Assembly (NCBI GenBank): GCA_027186245.1
Contig: CP114485.1
Span: forward strand, 3,782,001-3,846,000
Source of the DNA: Coriaria nepalensis
Taxonomy: Eukaryota; Streptophyta; Magnoliopsida; Cucurbitales; Coriariaceae
DNA length: 64,000 nt
Direction: 5' to 3'
Shown: positions 50,120 to 62,365 of the stretch, piece by piece
Position numbering within the stretch: position 1 is the stretch's first letter
How the letters are laid out: every line of letters starts with the position of its first letter
Made by a program: the position numbers and the translations under genes
Notes under the pieces: generated by a model
The model's database searches: none
Seen by the model: the letters and a program-made list of their open reading frames with translations, nothing else
Told to the model about the DNA's origin: nothing

Positions 50120-52643
50120 GGAGAGAGAGACCCTTAGGGATGAAAGAAGAATCCATCCAAGCACCGTTCCATCTTCATGAGATATTCTAGCAATGCAATC
50201 GGTCTGCAAAGTGAAGGTTAAGAATTCTCTCAAGCGTAGAGGCTGGATGAGAAAACAAAATTGAATGACCCATAACTACATATATTATATATCATTCAGT
50301 ATGTACCAGCCATATATTTTCCCAAACTTCACCATTCACAAACTCCAGCTCATCGAGCTTCTCCAATTCACGTCCTTTGTATTTCACGGCATGTTTACTA
50401 ACAACTGCATAATAATAGCAAGTCAAACAATAAAATACTAGTTTGCTTAAGCTTAAAATATTATGGGAGTATTTATTTAAAGCAGAGAAGAATATGGGAG
50501 CAAGTACTATGCCAAGAGAAACCTTTGAATGTACAAGGGTCAATCGGATACAACGTCGATGATCCATCACTTCCAAACAGCACCTTTCCATCTGTTGTCA
50601 ATCCCCAACCATCATTCATTTCATGTGTAAACTCGCCCACCTGTATCCAGCACAAATAAATAAGGTATAATAGGGATTGGATTGCTCCTGAATATAACTT
50701 GGAAAACTTCTTAAAGATATTATGTATACATCCCAGAGTGACTTATGTAACATGATCATGAATAAAGCCACAACATTACTGTTACAACTAATCATGAATC
50801 AGCCAGCTCCGACAATTATAGACAGAAAATGGAAGTTGACATGAGATAGAGTAAAAGAACAAACTTTGCCTAAATTAGCCATGTCGTAAATGAAACCAAT
50901 TTTCTTCATATGCGTCACTTGGAACAACCTACAAAAAATTATACAAAGATTTAGATAAAAATACTCAAGGACCTTGAATATGCCACTATTTTGCAAACTG
51001 TAAACAGCTCAGAACTGGATGAACACATATTGTGCAAGTGTAAGCTAGGTAGCAGAATTTTCACAAAGAAAGAAGCAAGCCTTCATAAAAGTAAAGATAC
51101 AGATACACAATGAAAGGGCCTTAATTCCATTTATACAGAACCTGATGCTGTGTTTGGAAGGAAAAAGTGGAAACGAATTTTCACGAACCTTTCACCAGGA
51201 AGTGTTTAAACCTTCCCCAAAGTAAGTTTGATCCATCTTTTGCAGAGCCTCAATCTGTCATTTTGAAACAAGTTTACAATTAGAATTACAGTTAAGCATG
51301 TTATGTTTTAAGATTCAGATTAAATTTGGGAGTGCAATTGCGACTCCATCCCTATTTCCGTCCATCTTATTTTCATTTCAAAAAGAATATCATGCATGGC
51401 AAACAGATATTACAAAATTAATGACATCCAATGTAATGTAAATGTAAAACTGAGGATTGGATATCAGGCAATTGTAATAGCTTTAAACAGCTAGATATGC
51501 ACCTTTCCGGTCCGAAGAGCAACTTTCGAACTGATGACTGAAGCAATAAGAGAAATAGAAGGCCAAATGAAAAACTAAAGAAGTAAGACAACACCATGGC
51601 AAAAGATTACCCAGTATAATACAATAAACAAACAAATTATACGACATAACAGAAAGCAAGAAAAAGAAACTAAAATCACGCATAGAAACATAAAGAACAA
51701 TTACCTGCCTATTGAGTCCAGTTGATTAAAAAAGGATGTCACTCCTGTTGGACTTTTCAATTGGTTAAAAGTGAAGTAAGTTAAAGGCCCAAGCTCAAAA
51801 AATACCTTATAAATGCAATTAAATGCATCTCACATTGGAAAGGGAAAAAGTTCTCAAAGTTATTACAAATAATGAGTATTTGTAATAATAAATAAGGATT
51901 GGAGTCTGACCGCGACTCTCACACACGCGCACGTGGTGTGGGCGTGAGACCCTTATTAGACGCACTTGGAAACAATTTTGGCCCAACCGCCACGCGCGAT
52001 GGCTGACCGATTTAATTTTACCGTTTTATTTAAAAGGTTGACCGTTAAGATGGTTAGTTACCGTTGAAGTTTTGAATTTCGAAAATTCAAATATAAGACC
52101 GTTAAAATAATTTAAATGTTTTTCTAAGGAATTTTGTAAAAATTTGTCATATCTCGAAAACTATTTTCACAGTAGCCTGCGAGCAATCCGGAATGGTGAA
52201 AATATTATTTTTTTGAAAACCGTATTTATTATGTGTTTCAAGTCTCGATTAGAAAATTACCAACAGTTCCCGGCATAGACAAGCCCCTGAAATCAAATCA
52301 ACAGGTATTCTAAATAAATTAACATTCCATATGTTTCAATTCAGCTTTCTGTATTGGTATGGTCACTACAATGCTACCATCACTGAGAATCTGTGTATCA
52401 ATTACAAATAATTCCTAATAAGAGGCTTTAACTTGAAGTTGAATCAAGCTCAAATTATTCCAGAATAACACAATTTATAAGTATCTTCTTTAAAGACAAA
52501 TTTTCGTTGATCTAAAATGCAATATAGAAGTAGTATACCTCAGTGAAGGCTCTTGGATCGTGAGGAAATTTGTTAACCACTTCAATGGAGTAAATCTTTG
52601 GTAATGATGCTACCTCGTAATCGGAAGAGCTCCTAAACGACAT
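50120..52643 (-). pseudogene. glutaminyl-peptide cyclotransferase pseudogene
   Basis: Exon-like pieces on the minus strand follow plant glutaminyl cyclase (five-bladed type, N-terminal pyroglutamate formation in the secretory pathway). They are KIYSIEVVNKFPHDPRAFTE at about 52538-52643, GLVYAGN near 52267-52288, SDILF then STGLNRQ near 51712-51745, SSVRK near 51530, MDQTYFGEGL near 51215-51245, GFIYDMANLGK near 50875-50905, EMNDGWGLTTDGKVLFGSD near 50575-50640, DELEFVNGEVWENIW near 50310-50360, and DCIARISHEDG near 50150-50195. Lesions include an insertion between AGN and SDI, a TAA replacing Glu before STGL, a one-base loss after SVRK and a one-base gain after GEGL. The final exon is missing. 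Splice sites remain recognisable in the 3' part. The original N-terminal membrane anchor is not seen. Confidence 0.85.
51748..52266 (+). mobile_element. solo-LTR-like insertion in the glutaminyl cyclase pseudogene
   Basis: A block of about 519 bp begins TGTTGG and ends CCAACA, a perfect 6-bp inverted end repeat of the TG...CA kind seen in plant LTRs. Near the left end it has cacattggaaagg, a sequence common in Copia LTRs. It splits the coding frame of the pseudogene between AGN and SDI. The flanks actcc and gttcc share only three of five positions, so the target duplication is weak. No coding sequence lies inside, which fits a solo LTR. Confidence 0.65.
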
Positions 52644-53566
52644 CGTCGACGAAATGCCAGAAACTGTAAGAGAAAGAAAGCTAGAGAAAATGAACCGACC
52701 TTAGAGAAGGGACTAGCTTGAGGTCGAGAAGCCATAGGAGCTGTAACGATAAGAATTTGATCAACCACTCGAATTCTTCCAGATCACTTAATCAGTTCGG
52801 CATGAAATCGACGAATCCGTGCATCTACTAACAGGAAGCATAACAGTATGTGTGGTTGGAGCCATTAAAGGAAGATAAACTTTTTCAAAAGGAGGAGAAT
52901 CTCTGCAGGGGGTGCGTTGGATAACGGCAATGATGCTAGAAAGAAACAGATCAATTAATAAAAAGAAGCGTTTCCCCCTCCCATTCTCCTTTTACCAGAG
53001 TAGAACTGAACTTCGTATTCCCGGCGTCATACAGCCGGAGCTGGCAGTGATGACGGAAAGATTAGCTCCGTCATCACCAGACCCATGTGCTAGAATGCAC
53101 CGTGGAGCCGATAGGCGGAGCTTCTTTGCCTGTAGGCTGTAGTCGCTGCTGATTTCTAACTATTGGTGGGCCACTTGTGTATTCCACATCAGACTACGTC
53201 CCACTTGCGCGGCACGTGGAAGGTGTTAACAGGAACGAAAATTCTAGAGTTGAACCGTTGTAAGTTGTTACAGAACGTCCTGGAGGGAAGTCCTATATAC
53301 GTCGAAACGACATCGTATCTACGCGTTACTGTTTTTCTATCCCAGTTAAGAATAGGAAGCCTAGAGAAACGTAGAACAATCCAGAACCAAACTTTCCCTC
53401 CCTTTTTCGTATAAATACCTTCTCATTCTTCTCTTCGTGAGCAGTTTTCAGCATCAGAATTAAGATCTGCAATCCTCTTACCTTCTGCAGCTCAAACCAA
53501 GCTTTAAATTACATCAAATCTGCAGTTTTCTTCGTATTCTTGATTTTTGCCTAGTAAGAAATCTTA
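52644..53566 (+). promoter_or_regulatory. HSP90 promoter and 5' leader
   Basis: The segment separates the glutaminyl cyclase pseudogene (minus) and HSP90 (plus). A heat shock element GAAaaTTCtaGAG lies at 53237-53249, with further GAA-type units nearby (around 53362-53385). A TATA box tataaata is at 53410-53417, which places the likely start of transcription near 53440. This arrangement indicates HSF-driven expression. Confidence 0.7.
53237..53249. promoter_or_regulatory. heat shock element
   Basis: Three alternating units GAA-aa-TTC-ta-GAG give a near-perfect HSF binding site about 160 bp upstream of the TATA box of HSP90. Confidence 0.65.
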
Positions 53567-56178
53567 ATGTCGGATGTGAAGATGGCCGGCGACGCTGAAA
53601 CCTTTGCCTTTCAGGCGGAGATCAACCAGCTTCTGAGCTTGATCATCAACACTTTCTACAGTAACAAGGAGATCTTTCTTCGGGAGCTTATCAGCAATTC
53701 ATCTGATGTAAGTATTGTTCCCCTGTGATTTCTGTGTTTTTTTATCTTGTTATCAAAATTCTGTGTTATTTGGAATTTTGAGGAGTTTGATTTGGGAAAT
53801 TGAATGGTCGATGGGGTTGGTGGATGTGTTTTTAGGCTCTGGACAAGATTCGTTTTGAGAGCTTGACTGACAAGAGCAAACTCGAAGCTCAGCCAGAGCT
53901 TTTTATTAGGATTGTACCTGATAAGGTCAACAAGACTCTCTCTATCATTGATAGCGGTATTGGCATGTCCAAAGCAGGTAAGATCAGTTCCCATTTATTA
54001 AACTACGATTTTTTTAATTGATAACTCTAGGGGAGAGACAATGTTTGTTTTTGTTTCTCTTTCTGAACCCAACTTACATATAACAGTGGTCTGCTAGTCA
54101 TTCATAAAGAGATGGAAAACTGAAGTACTTCGACCCAAAAGAGTATAAGCATTCTGTGTAGTGATGGTTCTAGGCCAGGTTAGAACGGGAGGTCATATGA
54201 TGAATAAATCTAGTATCGATCTGAATGTATTGTTTTTCTCCGATGCAGATTTGGTGAACAACTTGGGTACAATTGCGAGATCTGGTACTAAGGAATTCAT
54301 GGAGGCCCTGCAAGCTGGGGCAGACGTGAGCATGATTGGGCAATTTGGCGTTGGATTTTACTCTGCATATCTTGTTGCAGAGAAGGTTATTGTGATAACA
54401 AAGCACAATGATGACGAGCAGTACATTTGGGAATCTCAGGCTGGTGGTTCATTCACTGTTACTAGGGATGTAGATGGAGAACAGCTTGGCAGGGGTACCA
54501 AGATCACTCTCTTCCTCAAGGATGACCAGGTAACTAAAAATTCTATTTTGTGGAATTTCAGATTTTGTAGATGAAGTTTGATGATTAATGTGATTCTGAT
54601 TATTATTCCTCTTTTGGAATGCAGTTGGACTACTTGGAGGAGCGGAGAATTAAGGACCTTGTGAAGAAGCATTCTGAATTCATCAGCTATCCTATTTATC
54701 TCTGGACCGAGAAAACAACAGAGAAAGAAATTAGCGATGACGAAGATGAAGAACCTAAGAAGGAGGAGGAAGGTGATGTTGAGGAAGTTGACGAGGACAA
54801 GGAGAAGAAATCAAAGAAGAAGAAGATCAAGGAGGTTTCTCACGAATGGCAGCTTATCAACAAACAGAAACCTATCTGGTTGAGAAAACCAGAAGAGATC
54901 ACAAAGGAGGAGTATGCTTCCTTCTACAAGAGCTTGACAAACGACTGGGAGGATCATCTTGCTGTGAAGCACTTCTCCGTAGAAGGTCAGCTCGAGTTCA
55001 AGGCCATTCTCTTTGTACCCAAAAGAGCTCCATTTGATCTGTTTGACACCCGAAAAAAGATGAACAACATCAAGCTTTATGTCAGAAGAGTGTTCATCAT
55101 GGACAACTGTGAAGAGCTCATTCCTGAGTACCTTGGATTTGTCAAGGGAGTGGTTGACTCTGACGATTTGCCCCTCAACATCTCTCGTGAGATGCTCCAA
55201 CAGAACAAGATCTTGAAGGTGATCAGGAAAAACCTCGTCAAGAAGTGCATTGAAATGTTCAATGAGATTGCGGAGAACAGGGAGGATTACAACAAGTTCT
55301 ATGAATCCTTTTCTAAGAACCTGAAGCTGGGTATCCATGAAGACAGCCAGAACAGATCCAAACTGGCTGATTTACTTCGCTACCACTCTACTAAGAGTGG
55401 CGATGAGGTGACAAGTTTGAAAGACTACGTAACAAGGATGAAAGAGGGACAGAAGGATATTTACTATATCACTGGTGAGAGCAAGAAGGCAGTGGAGAAT
55501 TCTCCTTTCTTGGAACGGCTGAAGAAGAAGGGCTATGAGGTTCTATTCATGGTTGATGCCATTGATGAGTATGCAGTTGGACAGTTGAAGGAATACGACG
55601 GTAAGAAGCTGGTTTCTGCTACAAAAGAAGGATTGAAGCTAGATGACGAGACTGAAGAAGAGAAAAAGAAAAGGGAGGAAAAGAAGAAATCCTTTGAAAA
55701 TCTATGCAAGACAATTAAGGACATTTTGGGAGACAGGGTTGAGAAGGTGGTTATTTCAGACAGAATTGTGGACTCTCCGTGCTGCTTGGTGACTGGAGAG
55801 TATGGCTGGACGGCAAACATGGAGAGGATTATGAAGGCACAGGCATTAAGAGATAGCAGCATGAGTTCTTACATGTCCAGCAAGAAGACAATGGAAATCA
55901 ACCCGGATAATGGAATCATGGAGGAGTTGAGGAAGAGGGCCGAGGCAGATAAGAATGATAAATCTGTGAAGGACCTTGTGTTGTTACTCTTTGAGACTGC
56001 TCTCTTGACTTCTGGATTCAGCCTTGATGATCCCAACACTTTTGCATCGAGAATCCATAGGATGTTGAAGCTTGGACTTAGCATTGATGAAGATGAGAAT
56101 GGTGGAGAAGATGATGCTGATATGCCTGCTTTGGAGGAGGATGGAGCTGAGGAGAGTAAGATGGAGGAGGTGGACTGA
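53567..56178 (+). CDS. HSP90: heat shock protein 90, cytosolic
   Basis: HSP90 is the ATP-dependent chaperone for kinases, receptors and immune sensors. Four exons (53567-53707, 53836-53977, 54249-54529, 54625-56178) join in frame to 705 residues, the normal cytosolic length. Exon 1 has [20 protein letters not shown] and [10 protein letters not shown], the ATP-pocket helix. Exon 2 has [11 protein letters not shown] and exon 3 has [18 protein letters not shown]. The charged Glu/Lys linker is at the start of exon 4. The middle domain contains [20 protein letters not shown] and the C-terminal domain ends MEEVD, the docking site for TPR co-chaperones, which also identifies the cytosolic class. A heat shock element and a TATA box lie upstream. 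From memory, its place near OVA6-, RVE6- and CBS-type genes matches At5g52640 (HSP90.1), but the number of introns varies between paralogues. Confidence 0.97.
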
Positions 56179-56999
56179 GATTTTAAGTTATATATGGCTG
56201 CTAAGATTCGACGAGGGAGGAAATTGAGTCTCACCTTAGTGTTTTTCTTTAGCATTTGGGGGGTTTTGAGTTGTAAGTCCCTGCGTCTTCCGCGGTCTTT
56301 TCGTAGTTATATTTGGGTTTCAGTGTTCTTTTATGGGTCTTATATTTTGTACATTAAGTTGTTAACAATGTCAATATAGCAAGTATCTTTTGGTCTTCAA
56401 TCCACAGTCCATTCCTTATGTACTCGTCCAACCGCCGTTATTCGACACAAAATGGGAACGTATTAGGTCCAGATTCAAATCGAGCACATCGATTTGTGCT
56501 TCTGCTTAAAGATGAACACAATATCAATTAATTAAGTTACGTAGTCAATCTAATGACAATATATCCACATAAAACCTTAGGACTAGCATCATGATACATG
56601 TTAAGCGAGACACTAACCCCAGCAACGATAGAAGCTCTTGGTTCTCAAATTCGCCTGGCATTCATATCAAACAAAACTACCTGTCAATTTTTCAATTACC
56701 TTCAAAACTCGTAAGTAACTGTACATAGTTATTGTTCTTCAATAGAGAGCCCTCAACTTTGTACACCAGCGTAAGGATTTTCTTCTCTCTCCATCTCTCT
56801 ACGATCGATGGTATATCAACAATGACAAGAATGTCACCGACCTCAACTTCAGTGGGAACTATTCGTCAAGAACCTGGCTAGAAACCACTGATTTTTTTAG
56901 ACATGGATGGTCTTTTTTTTTTTAAATTTTTTCTATACGTTTCACGATCACTCTCGACTTGGGCTTTAAGCAGGTGAAGTAACATTCTGGGGTTGGTCA
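56179..56999. other. convergent 3' region
   Basis: The stretch holds the 3' UTR of HSP90 and the 3' flank of the MYB gene on the other strand. A T run lies near 56912-56922. No further gene was seen. Confidence 0.6.
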
Positions 57000-59725
57000 T
57001 CAAGTAGGAGCTTTATCTGCACCACCACCATCACCAGATCCTGTGTCAACCTCATAGGACGATAGTAACCTTCTCTGCACCACAAATAATTAATCCTCAA
57101 GTAAATAAACAATGAAGGAAAAGGCAAAACGACCAGGAAACCTAGCCTTTCATGCATATAAAAGCAACTTGGTGGAATAAAAACATACATGATCCTCAAA
57201 GTCGGGGCTGGTCAGATTAATGGAAAGATTTCTCATCAATAGCAGCACCTGACAAGGAACGGAAAAATTTAGCTGTGTCATTTATATGATGTGGGAGCCC
57301 GCACATAATATGGTTCATAGTTTTGAACAATGCTGGGAGTTATATATAACAACGACTTATTCAAAGGAAAATGAATTAAGAAGAGCTGATTTATATAAAT
57401 AGCACAGGTGAAACATGGAAGGAGGAACATACAGTTTCGACATCTATGGGGTCCATTTTCTTCATCTGCTGCAGATGACCAGTAACATTTGGGTCAAAAA
57501 CGCTTCCAATAAAGTTATACACCTGAGCAAAGTCTGGAAGAACTGCAAAATGCCAATGGGTGTCAAAGAATATATAAAAACAGGATTCGTCAGTAGAGAG
57601 TCCATCCAAGTTATGTATTACGCTTCCAAGTTTTGATTATTCATTCAGTCTATGTAAAAATAATTTGTCATAAAGAACATTGTGTATTAAAGACTCAATG
57701 CCTCACCTCTCAGTGGGTGACTGGCAGTTCCTTGGTCAGTTGTTTCAGCAGGGTCACGTGCTGTTGGAGTGCTCTCAGTGCTACTGCAACAATTATTTGC
57801 AACTGTAGGCCCTGAAAAGTACAAATCAAATCAGAACAAATTTGACTAGAAATTGTAAGCACAAATAGACAAAATAGAGATGGGACAATCTTAAGGAATC
57901 AGACCTTTTGCATGACCAGAAAAACTGACTATTTGGATGGAGTTATTTGTTGCTGCACCACTAATGGGACCCATAAGCATTGAAGATGAATCTGGCTGTA
58001 TGATTAATCTGGGTTCAAGTGCAGCAGATGAGGACTGAACTGATCCTGACATTTGTGAAAGCACTGGAACTGCAGATATGATCAAGAAGTCAGGGTTGAG
58101 AAAATAATATGCAGATACAAACCAAACATATGAAAAAAAGAATAATCTGACCATTTTTGGAAGCTTTTTGAGGGTATGGATGGGTAGCTTTTCTCTTAGG
58201 TCGAGGGGGAGGCAAATGGTCACCTGCCCCACTTTTTTGAACCTTTAGAAAGTACTTTTGTGCATGGCTACGTATCTGTGAATTTGTGAAAAAGATCCAT
58301 TCACAGTAAAGTTTCAAAAGGAACAGGAAACAAAAGGAACAGTAGTTGAATCAACTAAAGACCATCTGTTTATGTTATGTGCAAATAAACCATCTGTGGA
58401 TTCTATCAAAACAAACATTGGTTGAGAAGAATCCAAATAGACCGTTTTGTACCCTTTTTCTAAGTCACTTTTCTAGTATAAAATAATGTATCGGCCCAGT
58501 ACTCCAACACTGAGGCTGGATTGTCGCTACTGAAACAAAATTGGTATGACATTTAACAGCATGGGAGTTCTTGTATTAACCCAATGAAAGAAATTTGTAT
58601 GATAAGGAAGTCAACTCCTCTTAGCACAACGGATTTACGAATGGATAGAAAGCACTACCTGAATATCACCAATGACAAAACTGAGACTAGCAGGGTCAGA
58701 AAGGCGTAGTAAAAGAGAAGCCTGCTAATTAATTTTGGCGAAGTAATGGATAAACATGTATTCTATTCTATGGTTTTGCTTTGAGGAAAGATCATGCACA
58801 TATCATTAAATAACGACAATTAAGGGCAACAAAATATATCTTGGATTACCTGTATGACAGTCTTTGACCCAATAAATGCTTCAATCTTTTTCCAGTCACG
58901 GTCAAACCTGAAAAACATCAAAACTAATTATCAAGGAATGTTACAGATATTAGGAATTACAGATTGTACAAAATCACTCTTTGCAGCTTCAGAAGAAAAA
59001 AAATATCATTATGATCCCCGGTACAACCATCTACTATGCCGCTATCTAAAACTTCATAATCAGCAAGGTGATTTCAAACGATTGTGTAAGAATCTTCAGA
59101 GAATAACCCTAGAATTGTAGCCAAACTTATTTCTATATATCTTCTGGGTCTCCGCTTCCATTTCTTCATTTCTTTATACATACTTAAGCTTCTATATTTC
59201 CCTTTTCCGATCCAGTAATGTTCTAACTTGTAAGTCATTGATATGAAAGCTAAACCAAAGAATCACCTCGTCTCAAAATCCCCCCCCCCCCAAAAAAAAA
59301 CCCAATAATAAAACAGTGTAAAACCCATTCCAAGCATCTCCCCAATCAGCTCAATCATTTCGCACATTTTCGTACGAACCAAACAAGCCCGATAAATCCC
59401 CATACTTCATTCCCAAATTCAAACGCTTTAGCTCCAATGCACATTGAAATTTCCCACACGGACATACATACAATTTTACGAGTCAAAAACCCCCCAATCC
59501 CAAACCCTAAATTGAATTTCAATTTTACGAACCAAAACAGTGAAGAAGCAAGGATGAAGATGCTCACAACTGTAGAGCTTCGAGGAACTTGTCGTGCTCA
59601 GGTTCCGTCCAGCTCTCCCTGGACTTGGTGATAGTATACGGTTTTCGGATCTTCTTAGACGGATCGTCGTCCACCGCCGCCGCCGTCGTTACTGTGGCGA
59701 AGGGCCCGAGTCCATGTAATGCCAT
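57000..59725 (-). CDS. RVE6: REVEILLE-type single-repeat MYB transcription factor (RVE8/6 clade)
   Basis: Eight exons join in frame: 59568-59725, 58850-58907, 58152-58275, 57905-58069, 57707-57811, 57433-57542, 57189-57248 and 57000-57074. The product is 284 residues. The MYB domain is split over exons 1-3: [38 protein letters not shown], then [16 protein letters not shown] with the diagnostic SHAQKYF. A basic, Pro-rich block ([17 protein letters not shown]) follows. Near the C-terminus is the LCL domain of the RVE3/4/5/6/8 clade ([20 protein letters not shown] and [15 protein letters not shown]). RVE8-type factors bind evening elements and activate evening-phased clock genes with LNK co-activators. 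The position between HSP90 and an HMA gene matches At5g52660 (RVE6) from memory. The 5' end faces the HMA gene, and a CACGTG G-box lies at 59925-59930. Confidence 0.92.
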
Positions 59726-60360
59726 TTACAGTCGAATCCAAGTAGAGAGCTATCCGGGCGGGTCGGATTCCAAGCTACCCGAAGCGAGTAGTAATATATA
59801 AATTGCGGGAAAACGAAGAGGAATCGCGGCAGACGGCTGTTCCTACAGGCGGGTAGAGAGTTATATATAGTGGGGCGAAATCGGATGCGGTTGTGTTTTT
59901 GGTAGGTACGAAATCGCGCTGCGCCACGTGTCAATTGTAATTTACGGCGTAGAAACGTATATTAAGAGTACGTATCTACTATTTAGTAGTTTGATTTCGT
60001 CTAGAAAGAAGAAGAAAGTCAAAAGTTGGAAGATGATTGAATCATATATATATATATATATATATTGGACCCACACAATATGAACACGTTTACTTATTGA
60101 CCGTGGACTATTACTTTCATTGACCTTGACTTCATTCATTGACTTCCTCCTCCTCCTCCACTCTCACTCTTCTACCTTCCTTCAATATAAATCTCTCCCT
60201 TTCATTTCACCCTTCTTCATTATAATCTGCCACACTTCTCTCCTCTCTTTCTCTCTCTCTCTCTCGTCTTCTTTACTTTCTTCAAATTCTGACATCACCT
60301 CCTCCATAATCTGAACCGTTATTACAATATTCTTTTTCGGATCGCTCAAAATTATAAAGA
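59726..60360. promoter_or_regulatory. bidirectional intergenic promoter of the MYB and HMA genes
   Basis: About 635 bp separates the two divergent start codons. It contains a CACGTG G-box (59925-59930) inside gccacgtgtca, an AT dinucleotide run (about 60045-60065) and a CT-rich stretch (about 60236-60264) that probably lies in the HMA gene's 5' leader. Confidence 0.55.
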
Positions 60361-60557
60361 ATGAAGGTTACTCTCTCTCTCTCTCTCATCCTGGTATCTC
60401 TTAATTTGACTCGATTTCCTGATTTTTTTTCTATTAATAAGTAGTTTGTGACCTTGTTTTTAATCTCTGCAGAAAATAGTGCTCAGATTGGAGGTACATG
60501 ACGACAAAGACAAACAAAAAGCCATGCAGAAAGTCTCTGGCATGTCAGGTAGTATTA

Positions 60558-60589
<32 letters not shown>

Positions 60590-60935
60590 ATCTTGTTTGG
60601 ATGCTGAGAAAATGAAGCAAAAAGAAAACAAAACAAACTAATCAACTAAAATTCTGATGAGTTTTTCTACAATTGTTGGTCAAGTAGGGTTGGAGTCAAT
60701 CTCGATGGACATGAATGAGGAGAAGCTGACAGTGATTGGAGATATAGATGCTGTGAATGTTGTGAGCAAATTAAGGAAGCTCTGTGACACAAACATAGTA
60801 TCAGTTGGAGAAGCAAAAGAAGAGAAGAAGAAGGATCCAAAAGATGAAAAGGCTGACCTCATCAAAGCCTATAATTCATATTATTACAATCCAAATAATT
60901 ACATGCCCTCTTACTACCATGCTAGAAGTTGTTAA
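60361..60935 (+). CDS. small HMA-domain protein (HIPP-like, metal-binding Cys absent)
   Basis: Three exons (60361-60366, 60473-60548, 60688-60935) give 109 residues. The first exon encodes only Met-Lys, as is common in this family, and all joins are GT-AG. The heavy-metal-associated fold is recognisable as [20 protein letters not shown], then [18 protein letters not shown] and VVSKLRKLC. The loop that would hold the CxxC copper-binding motif has no cysteines (HDDKDK), as in the HMA cluster near At5g52740 recalled from memory. A Lys/Glu-rich linker leads to a Tyr/Asn-rich tail ending HARSC, which is not a standard CaaX prenylation box. The role is unknown; relatives respond to stress or pathogens. 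It is transcribed divergently from the MYB gene. Confidence 0.85.
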
Positions 60936-61337
60936 TCAGGATCAGTATCAGTATCAGTATCCTACTGGTTGTGTTATTTGTTGATTTTCTTTTTTCTTTT
61001 TTCTTTTTTTTCTTTTCTTGCTGCAATAATTGGGTGAAAATGTTTAATTATATAGAATTAAGAAAAAATGAAATAAATAAATATAATTTTGATGTGGGAT
61101 CCAATACAAGCACATGTTACCTACATTTACTAGCAAATAGCGTCTATTCGGAGCTGATTTTTTTTTTTTTTTTTTCATTTCAAAATTAAAATTAGATTTT
61201 GTAGTGATCTAAATTATAAATTATATTAATATAATGTAAAGATATCAATTATTGTCGATCATACAATTTACGAACAAGCGAATGTCACATACCTTAAGTG
61301 GAGATGGTGAAGCACGAAGAGGAGAAGCGTTACCGGA
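60936..61337. other. HMA gene 3' flank
   Basis: AT-rich 3' flank with short agtatc repeats (about 60941-60961) and T runs at 60986-61016 and 61159-61176. No gene was seen. Confidence 0.5.
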
Positions 61338-62365
61338 CTATGGTGAATGAAGTATTGGACTATGATTGTATGAAGAAAGTGGAGGAGGATAAGATTGAAG
61401 AGAAGGTTGTGGGGATGTAGATGATAATGCCGGTGACCTTCTAGAAGCTTGCATATTCACAGGAAGCCTACATATATAAACCAATTTGCTTTAAATGTTT
61501 ACCATTTTGGAGAGAATATTGAAATGAAATGAGTTAATGAAAGAAGTTTAGACAGATTACTTGTTGTAGATAGAAATATAGTCATCAGTCTCATCCAACA
61601 TCTCTTCCTTCAACAAGAAATAAGAGAAAATGATGTTAGATAGATTAAATGGTATGTTAGATTTGTTAAATCTTGTGTAGTGTCGGACTCAAGCTACGGG
61701 CATCGACCACTTTGGCAACCCCTTGAGCTTAATGCTTGATTATATAATGAATGATAAGAAGAATAACCTGTAAAAGTTCTTCCATGACATCCTCAAGAGT
61801 TATGATACCAATAATATCTTCATCTTGCTTGATTTGTTCATGACCAACCCCTAACATATCCAACAAGAATGAATTATTACATGTTCACATTATGTCTATC
61901 TATCTATATATAGAGAGAGAATGTAGCAATAACTTTTACCAAGCTTACCTCTAATATGTGCTTGTGTAGTACTGGTCTTAACAACAAAAGCCCTTTTGAA
62001 TTGGTTCAAGATATCATAGAGAGGCAAGTTTTCAGGGACCCTGCATCCATGTCCTCAGATTTTGGAACATTAATATTTTTCATATCCTTTGACATTTCAC
62101 ATACATACCTATGAATTGTTCTGATGGCGAGATCTTTGACAGGAGTTTCATTTTCTGGACTGTATTTGATCAAACTTTTTACCTATACGTAAAGATTGCA
62201 CAGACGATCGATCATGTTTGATTGTTAAGTACTTGATATACGTTGTTGAGTCCGAATTCTAAACAGCTGACTACGTAATTAGCAGCAGCATAATTAGTGT
62301 GCTCACCAAAATAAGCCCAATGATATTCATATTGATCTTGCTCGAGACAATAAGTGCAAGTTAAG
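61338..62365 (-). CDS. DUF21-CBS domain protein (CNNM-like), 3' part only
   Basis: Six consecutive minus-strand exons are clear: the 3' end of one at 62307 (IINMN-type SKINMNIIGLIL), then 62109-62182, 61949-62040, 61768-61850, 61561-61607 and 61338-61467, all in phase. They encode the CBS-pair region (VKSLIKYSPENETPVKDLAI, VPENLPLYDILNQF, DEDIIGIITLEDVMEELLQ, EEMLDETDD) and a Ser/Pro-rich tail. This tail is typical of plant DUF21-CBS proteins related to CNNM/CorC metal transporters. The tail stops at TAG (61340-61338) after SPILHSP, whereas the homologous-looking sequence seems to go on, so it may be shortened. No DUF21 membrane domain or earlier CBS exon was found from 62366 to 64000. The gene is therefore either broken by an insertion or has a long intron reaching beyond the window. 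Confidence 0.75.

Noticed and set aside
54811..55338. 175-codon minus-strand ORF opposite HSP90
   Set aside because: It is a mirror of the HSP90 coding sequence, whose composition commonly leaves the antisense frame open.
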